From Cyclina sinensis (lineage: Eukaryota > Mollusca > Bivalvia > Venerida > Veneridae), in contig JAAONU010000001.1 in assembly GCA_012932295.1 (NCBI GenBank), positions 25,954,550 through 26,018,549 of the forward strand: DNA of 64,000 nucleotides. Reading direction: 5' to 3'. Positions 58,801-64,000 of the stretch are shown here, piece by piece; positions within the stretch are counted from its first letter, which is position 1; each line of letters opens with the position of its first letter. The notes beneath the pieces are model-generated. The model was given only the letters and a program-made list of their open reading frames with translations. It was not told where the DNA came from and searched no databases. The position numbers were made by a program, and so were the translations under genes.

Positions 58801-60195
58801 ATGTAAATATGTTCTTTGAAGCTTTTAACCATGTGATGACGTCACTTGCCCGTGATGTTTGAACCTTGGGCAGAGCCAGTGTAGAAGTAGAAATGTCTTA
58901 ATATAACTTCAGCAAAGTTCAGATGATGTCAGAGTTATCTCACTTCTGGACCAAGTGCAATTACTGCCAGATTACATGTTCACTTTCCAACGGAAGTTTA
59001 TGTAGAATTTTGTTCGTTTTGACCAGTTTATTCAGGGACAGAAACTATGGCTAAATAATAATTATGGAAAACCCTTATTTTAACAAGTTACCTCCCAGAT
59101 CTTACCCAGAAACCCATCGCACAACTTACTATCCAAATAAAAATCATTTCTGCAATTAAGTCTCTTCATGTCAATTATTCCCAAAGCTGCGCATGCTAAA
59201 CATTTGTAGTATACAGAAACATAACTGTTTTATTACATTGGAGCTAATGTTATTCAAAGGCAACAATGCTGGAACACTTCAGTCGATGTGCTCAATTCCT
59301 TATCCAAATAAACATTTAGCATGCTAATTTCTCAATTAGAAAAGGTGCAGTGCCACAAACTATGTAGAAACCCTCGACTTTGATTTGGCCGACAACTGCT
59401 GCTATGATATAACATGAGGGTAATAATGGTCTTGTATCGCTCACCTGATCTCAACAGTTAATAACTACGTTTTTGTCCAATTTTAACACCCTAGTCAGTA
59501 GGGGAGGTAAAGTTAAAAGATAGAATAATTTAAAAACAGGGTTGCAGACATGAAAATGTCTAACGATAACGAACGAAGCATCAAAATGAAGAAAGAAGGG
59601 CAGCAGGTCATGAATGAATGAATACAACTACAATTTTTAGAGTTCCATTAGTTATTTCCATACAACATGTGACCCCTAGCATGGCTATGGACACCAAGAT
59701 CATTATTTGAATAAACTTGGTGATACTCCTATAGACCACACAACTGGACAGAAAATACAATTAGCATATCCATGGTACTACCTCTCAAAAATGGAGCATT
59801 TAAACATTCTACTCTGAGACGTGAGTCATATGTACATTCTGATTTAGGTAAATTATTGTCGAAATATATCTCGATGGTTGAATCCTTGTTTTTACCCCCC
59901 TTCATTTTCGACCTTCAAGTTCTAGAATTTCTTAGAAATGATAATATTATGTTAAAATGTTAGCATTCTTTAAAAACTTTGCAGTTAGGGATTTTTTCTA
60001 AAGAAGAAGGCCATATATTTACATCTATACGGTTAGTGAGGAAATCTCCTGTATGTTAATACTTCTATTCCAATTAAACATATAATGCAACAATACTGAA
60101 CAAAATATTTACAATTTAATGCATAATCATCAAAATGTCAACACATAAATGGACATAAAACAGAGCACAATTCATTTAGGTAAATGTTAAATTTT
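58801..60195. other. Intergenic sequence, nothing recognised
   Basis: The first part may be the 3' untranslated tail of LINE fragment 2. CTTATCCAAATAAACATTTAGCATGC at about 59300 partly echoes sequence at about 59120-59200. No gene was supported. Confidence 0.45.
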
Positions 60196-61032
60196 GACAA
60201 GAGGGCCATGATGGCTCTGGATCGCTCACCTGAGTACTTTGGCTGAGGGTCTGATGTTAAGCAAACATCAGATGCAACTTTTTTCAAAGATCTCATCTTT
60301 TACACAAATAAAACCCACGGGGCAGAGCCAATTTCGAGAAAGCAGCTTGTGAGGGGGTGTCATTTGATGCAAAATATTGATGTAAATCTATTTTAGCTTA
60401 TTTTGTTCAATGGAGCGGAACTGTTTTAGCAATTTTAATAGAGGACTATGTAAGAAACATTTCTGTGGAATTTGATGGAAAATCACTTAGCTGTTTAGGA
60501 GATGTTGTTTGATTATGTTTTCTATTTTTAGCTGTTACAGTCCTTATGTGCAATGGGGCAACACGGTTTGAGCAATTTTAGTAAAGGGCAATATAAGAAA
60601 CATTTCTGTCAATTTTGGTTTAAAATGGCCTTGTGGTTTTGGAGGAGATGTCATTTGATGCCAAATATTGGTGAAAATCTATTTTTAGCACTCGCAGTCA
60701 TTTTGTTTAATGAAGCGGAACCGTTTTAGCAACTTTAATAGAGGGCTAAGTGAGGAACATTTTTATGAAATTTGTTGGAAAATCACCTAGCTGTTTAGGA
60801 TGAGATGTTGTTTTAATTGTTTTCTACTTTAAGCTTCTGCAGCCTTTATGTGCAATGCAGCGGAACGGTTTGAGCAATTTTAGAAAAGAGCAATATAAGG
60901 AACATTTCTGTAAATTTTGGTTAAAAATAGCTTTGTGGTTTATGAGGCAATGTCATTTTAAAGTAAAATGTTGACACCGGACACAGGGTGATCACAATAG
61001 TTCACCCTGAGCATTTTTGCTCAGGTGAGTTA
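60196..61032 (-). repeat. TAGCTCACCTG-family repeat, copy C (reversed)
   Basis: It begins GACAAGAGGGCCATGATGGC and TCGCTCACCTGAGTACTTTG, the complement of the closing end of copy B. It finishes CCTGAGCATTTTTGCTCAGGTGAGTTA, the complement of the family head. It contains degenerate modules (GCAATTTTAGTAAAGGGCAA, ATTTCTGT-AATTTTGG) different in detail from copy B, so it is an older or different subfamily. Confidence 0.75.
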
Positions 61033-63887
61033 AAAATATATTTGAATATTTTCATTACTTGGATAAATATTTTGATTGAAGCATACTAACATATAACAAC
61101 TGTATGCCTTTCAGTCAGGGTAGGTTGTGGGGCTAAAACACTGATGCAACCTCTGCAAGTTTGGAAATAAAGATACCAGAATCACAATTTCACATCATGT
61201 TTCATCTGCCTTATCTGCTAGCAAAGCTTCATCAATGCAGAAAAATTCTTTTAAAATGCCTCTAAAGATAACATTTCTAGATAAACAGACAGAAACCAAA
61301 AAAAAAAAAAAAAAAGAATTTGTAACAGAGTTACCAACGTCCCCCGCCTAAAGGAAGTTTTACATGAAGCACACAGTTGTACTATTTCAAAAGTTTGAGG
61401 TATGGATCTTGACTTTCAGTGCAAAATCTTGATAAATGCTATATCTGCACATGCAATAAGTGTGACGGACGGAGCCCATTTCTATATCCCCTGTTTTTCT
61501 TTGAAAAGGCGGGGGACAAAAACAAAAACCTAAGTATACAAAACAATTACACATTACTCAATAAATTACGAATGAAAACAAAATGTAGGAATATTTGAAA
61601 TACAGCAAATAAAAATTGCAAAACAAAGTGCTGACAAAATCAACAATTCTTCTTAGCACTTAAATCTTGAAGTGATATTTGGATCATCCACAAGCTGTTT
61701 ATGTATTTACTTTACATTAGTTTCATCACCAATTTCTGAGTAATGCTGAGCAAAATCCAACAGTTTCCATAAGCATTCAAATAGATAAATAGATCATTTG
61801 ATCAATTATTTCTCACAAAACTTCACCTATAATAAATGTTCTTTATTATTGATATTAAAGTTCTCACTTTTTATTAAAATATCTACCATCAGATATAAAC
61901 TATGATGAATTAAAACAACTAATTAAACAGAATGTCTTCATTCTTTGACACTTACATACTTTGGTAAAAGGAAAAAAAAAATATTTTAATTAAACAACCT
62001 TCCCTCACAATGTACATACATACATAGATGTATATTTATTTATTGTATTTAACTGTACTAAATTTGTAGCATTAGATCCATACAAATACATTTAACACAT
62101 GTTTTTGATATATGTGACAAGCCATGAAAAATTGGGGCTTATTGAAATTTTTTGTCAATTTGAGATTTTGATGTTTTTTTGAGTTAGTCATGTCCCCTTA
62201 ATAATCTGGCAAAATATTATTGACGTTTACATAATATTTAGGAAGATATGACAAGTTTTGAAATGAATCATAATTTTACAAAAATCAACAGTAAAACTGG
62301 TAAGATATATCAAACTGTTTAATTCCAAGTTTTAAAATGGTTTTGAATGCATTAAAAATGGCAGCTTATGACTGCAAGTAAGTATTCAAATAAACAAGAC
62401 TTGAAATAACTAAAAGTAAAGAAAATAATAACCATGGGAACCAAGTTGAAGTAGATGACTCATACCAAATAATCATTTGAAGAAGGCCAGTAACAATAAT
62501 TTTGCACCTAACATTTATATAACACCTATGTGTAACAGATTCATGTTCCCCTAGCAACCTGCTGAATTATCTTTATCTTCTATTTCTACATAAAGAGTTG
62601 TGCTGTAGAAGTTGTATTGACAATTGTTATTTGCAAGTGTGCCTGTAGCATAAATTATTTCCAATATCAGGTACATGCATATCATACTGAGTTTTGTGTT
62701 CATTTGATACTAATCTTTTAAAACTTTAAATCTGTAACATTGTAAATATATGTTACAAAGATAATCCCGTAGAAAAAACTACTTTCCAGCTCCATAAAGG
62801 GAATTGGTTACCATGGTAACCAAGCAATTCTAAAGACAATAGAATGAAAATGTTGTCTTAAAAAATACCAAGACTTTGAAAATTTCAAAACCAATGACCC
62901 TGGATATTATACAAGAGAAAGGAGAATGCTCAAGTTCGCAAATAAATTCTTCGTCTTGATCAACAAGCAAACTTTCGGGAATTGAGGACCTTGCTGAGCA
63001 AGTACTTAACTGGCTCATTTTAGTATTCAGACATAATAAATCTAAAATGAATTTGTAAAATATCTTTTGGCAGCTTCTGATTACCAGGAATTCATTCATA
63101 TGTGAAAATTACAAACAAGGGAAATTAATCAATAATCATTCCAACTTGTCGAGTATTTACCGAATGGACTGAAAACACCTTTGACGGTTTAAACAGCATT
63201 TAATGTGCTGCTGGTGGAAAGATTAAATAGATTATTTGTAACATCAAACACTTCTGAAGAAAATGAAATATACCGATTTAGGTATGTTATGTAAATAACA
63301 TCTATACGATCCGAACCACCTTGGCAATTAGTACCAATTAACCTTTTTCAGTATGTGACGTTTTTGCAACGAAGTGAAGTTCAACAAGCCCCAAAATGTT
63401 GTAGTAAAATAATTAAGATAAGATAAAGGGAAGTTACCCTTTGAATGTTTGCAGTAGTGATTGAATTGTCTCCCTTGTTTTATATAATTTACTGCTGCAC
63501 AGTAAATAAATATTATTTTGTTGCTGTTATACATGTAGAACATTAGGCATATTGCTTTATTTCTTGAATGAATCTTTGAAATCTATATAATAAAATGTTG
63601 TTTGTTCAAGACTTATTAGGCTTATATGACTGAAACAGAAGAGGAATTGTGCTGGCATCACTTTGTATTTATCTTCTATCATCACATGAACTGCCCAGCC
63701 TCAGAAACAAAGGGAAGTAACTCCTGCTTAAGATTGCTGTATCACAGCACACAACCTCGAAGACTGACATATGAACTCTACAGCTCCAAACTAGATGTAT
63801 AAGTGTACATGAAGAACTGTTGGTTTTTGCTTAGCAAGGTTTACTTTATTTTTTGAGGTTTTAAGTCAATCTGCAGTAGCAATCATG
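61033..63887. other. Non-coding sequence, possibly 3' untranslated region in part
   Basis: AT-rich and without a recognised element. If the exon at 63888 is real, the right-hand part would be its 3' untranslated region, with minus-strand AATAAA candidates such as the one at about 63556. The minus-strand open frame 62830-63099 has no recognisable domain. Confidence 0.4.
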
Positions 63888-63954
63888 CTATGTTTTGTCT
63901 TTGGCAATATCAGCGAAGCCAAGGTTTTTCCATGTTTCTCTTTCCATCAAGTTC
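63888..63954 (-). CDS. Probable last exon of a minus-strand gene running off the window
   Basis: After a good acceptor (ACTTTCTTTTGCAG, minus strand) the reading NLMERETWKNLGFADIAKDK T stops at TAG (63888-63890), preceded by one base of a split codon. A second frame (ELDGKRNMEKPWLR, stop) is also open, so the phase is uncertain. The protein is not recognised. Support is the splice site and protein-like composition only. Confidence 0.35.
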
Positions 63955-64000
63955 CTGCAAAAGAAAGTAAGAAAGTATCCTATGTTCTACATAAGAAGCT

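Noticed and set aside
62830..63099. Minus-strand frame containing SIPESLLVDQDEEFICELEH
   Set aside because: It looks somewhat protein-like, but has no splice sites in phase with the terminal exon at 63888 and would lie in that gene's 3' untranslated region.

Overview
The window is animal (eukaryotic) DNA, most likely from a bivalve mollusc. The evidence is AT-rich sequence, short exons with GT-AG introns, many small DNA transposons and decayed non-LTR retrotransposons, and three copies of a repeat beginning TAGCTCACCTG that I associate with clam and oyster genomes. The bivalve call is inference; no species is claimed.

Layout. 1-2.5 kb: one copy of a segmental duplication, interrupted by a 1.9-kb element with TTAA target duplications. 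2.8-8.4 kb (+ strand): a carbohydrate sulfotransferase gene, with a membrane-anchor exon, a short stem exon and one large catalytic exon. 8.4-13.6 kb: its downstream flank, carrying a 611-bp element with a long terminal hairpin and a second palindrome-rich element. 13,573-33,677: three head-to-tail units of about 6.1-6.3 kb (the first is longer because of a mariner insertion). Each contains a 5'-truncated, frameshifted copy of the catalytic exon. Since all three share the same lesions, the array grew from an already broken copy. 33.7-35.1 kb: sequence matching the first gene's downstream flank again, with another hairpin-bearing insertion. 36.0-38.1 kb: a TAGCTCACCTG-family element with internal tandem repeats of about 320 bp.

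38,340-55,766 (- strand): a reconstructed 11-exon gene for a secreted protein of about 520 residues. It has a signal peptide, two Ly6/uPAR-type three-finger domains, a Thr/Pro/Gln-rich linker and two C-type lectin domains. All splice phases agree, including one GC-AG intron. The last exon carries a single-base frameshift. Its introns hold the second copy of the 5' segmental duplication (split by a Foldback-like element of AGCAGAATAGCAGAA repeats), a tandem-repeat element, a dead Tc1-like transposon and a possible small nested gene.

55.9-58.8 kb: two degenerate LINE reverse-transcriptase fragments. 58.8-64 kb: mostly non-coding, with a third TAGCTCACCTG-family copy and, at the right edge, what looks like the last exon of another minus-strand gene.

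The two well-supported genes suggest glycan modification (sulfotransferase, Golgi) and glycan recognition (lectin, secreted), but nothing here shows that they act together. The strongest material for follow-up is the mobile-element structure: several insertions can be delimited to the base because the window also holds their empty paralogous sites.
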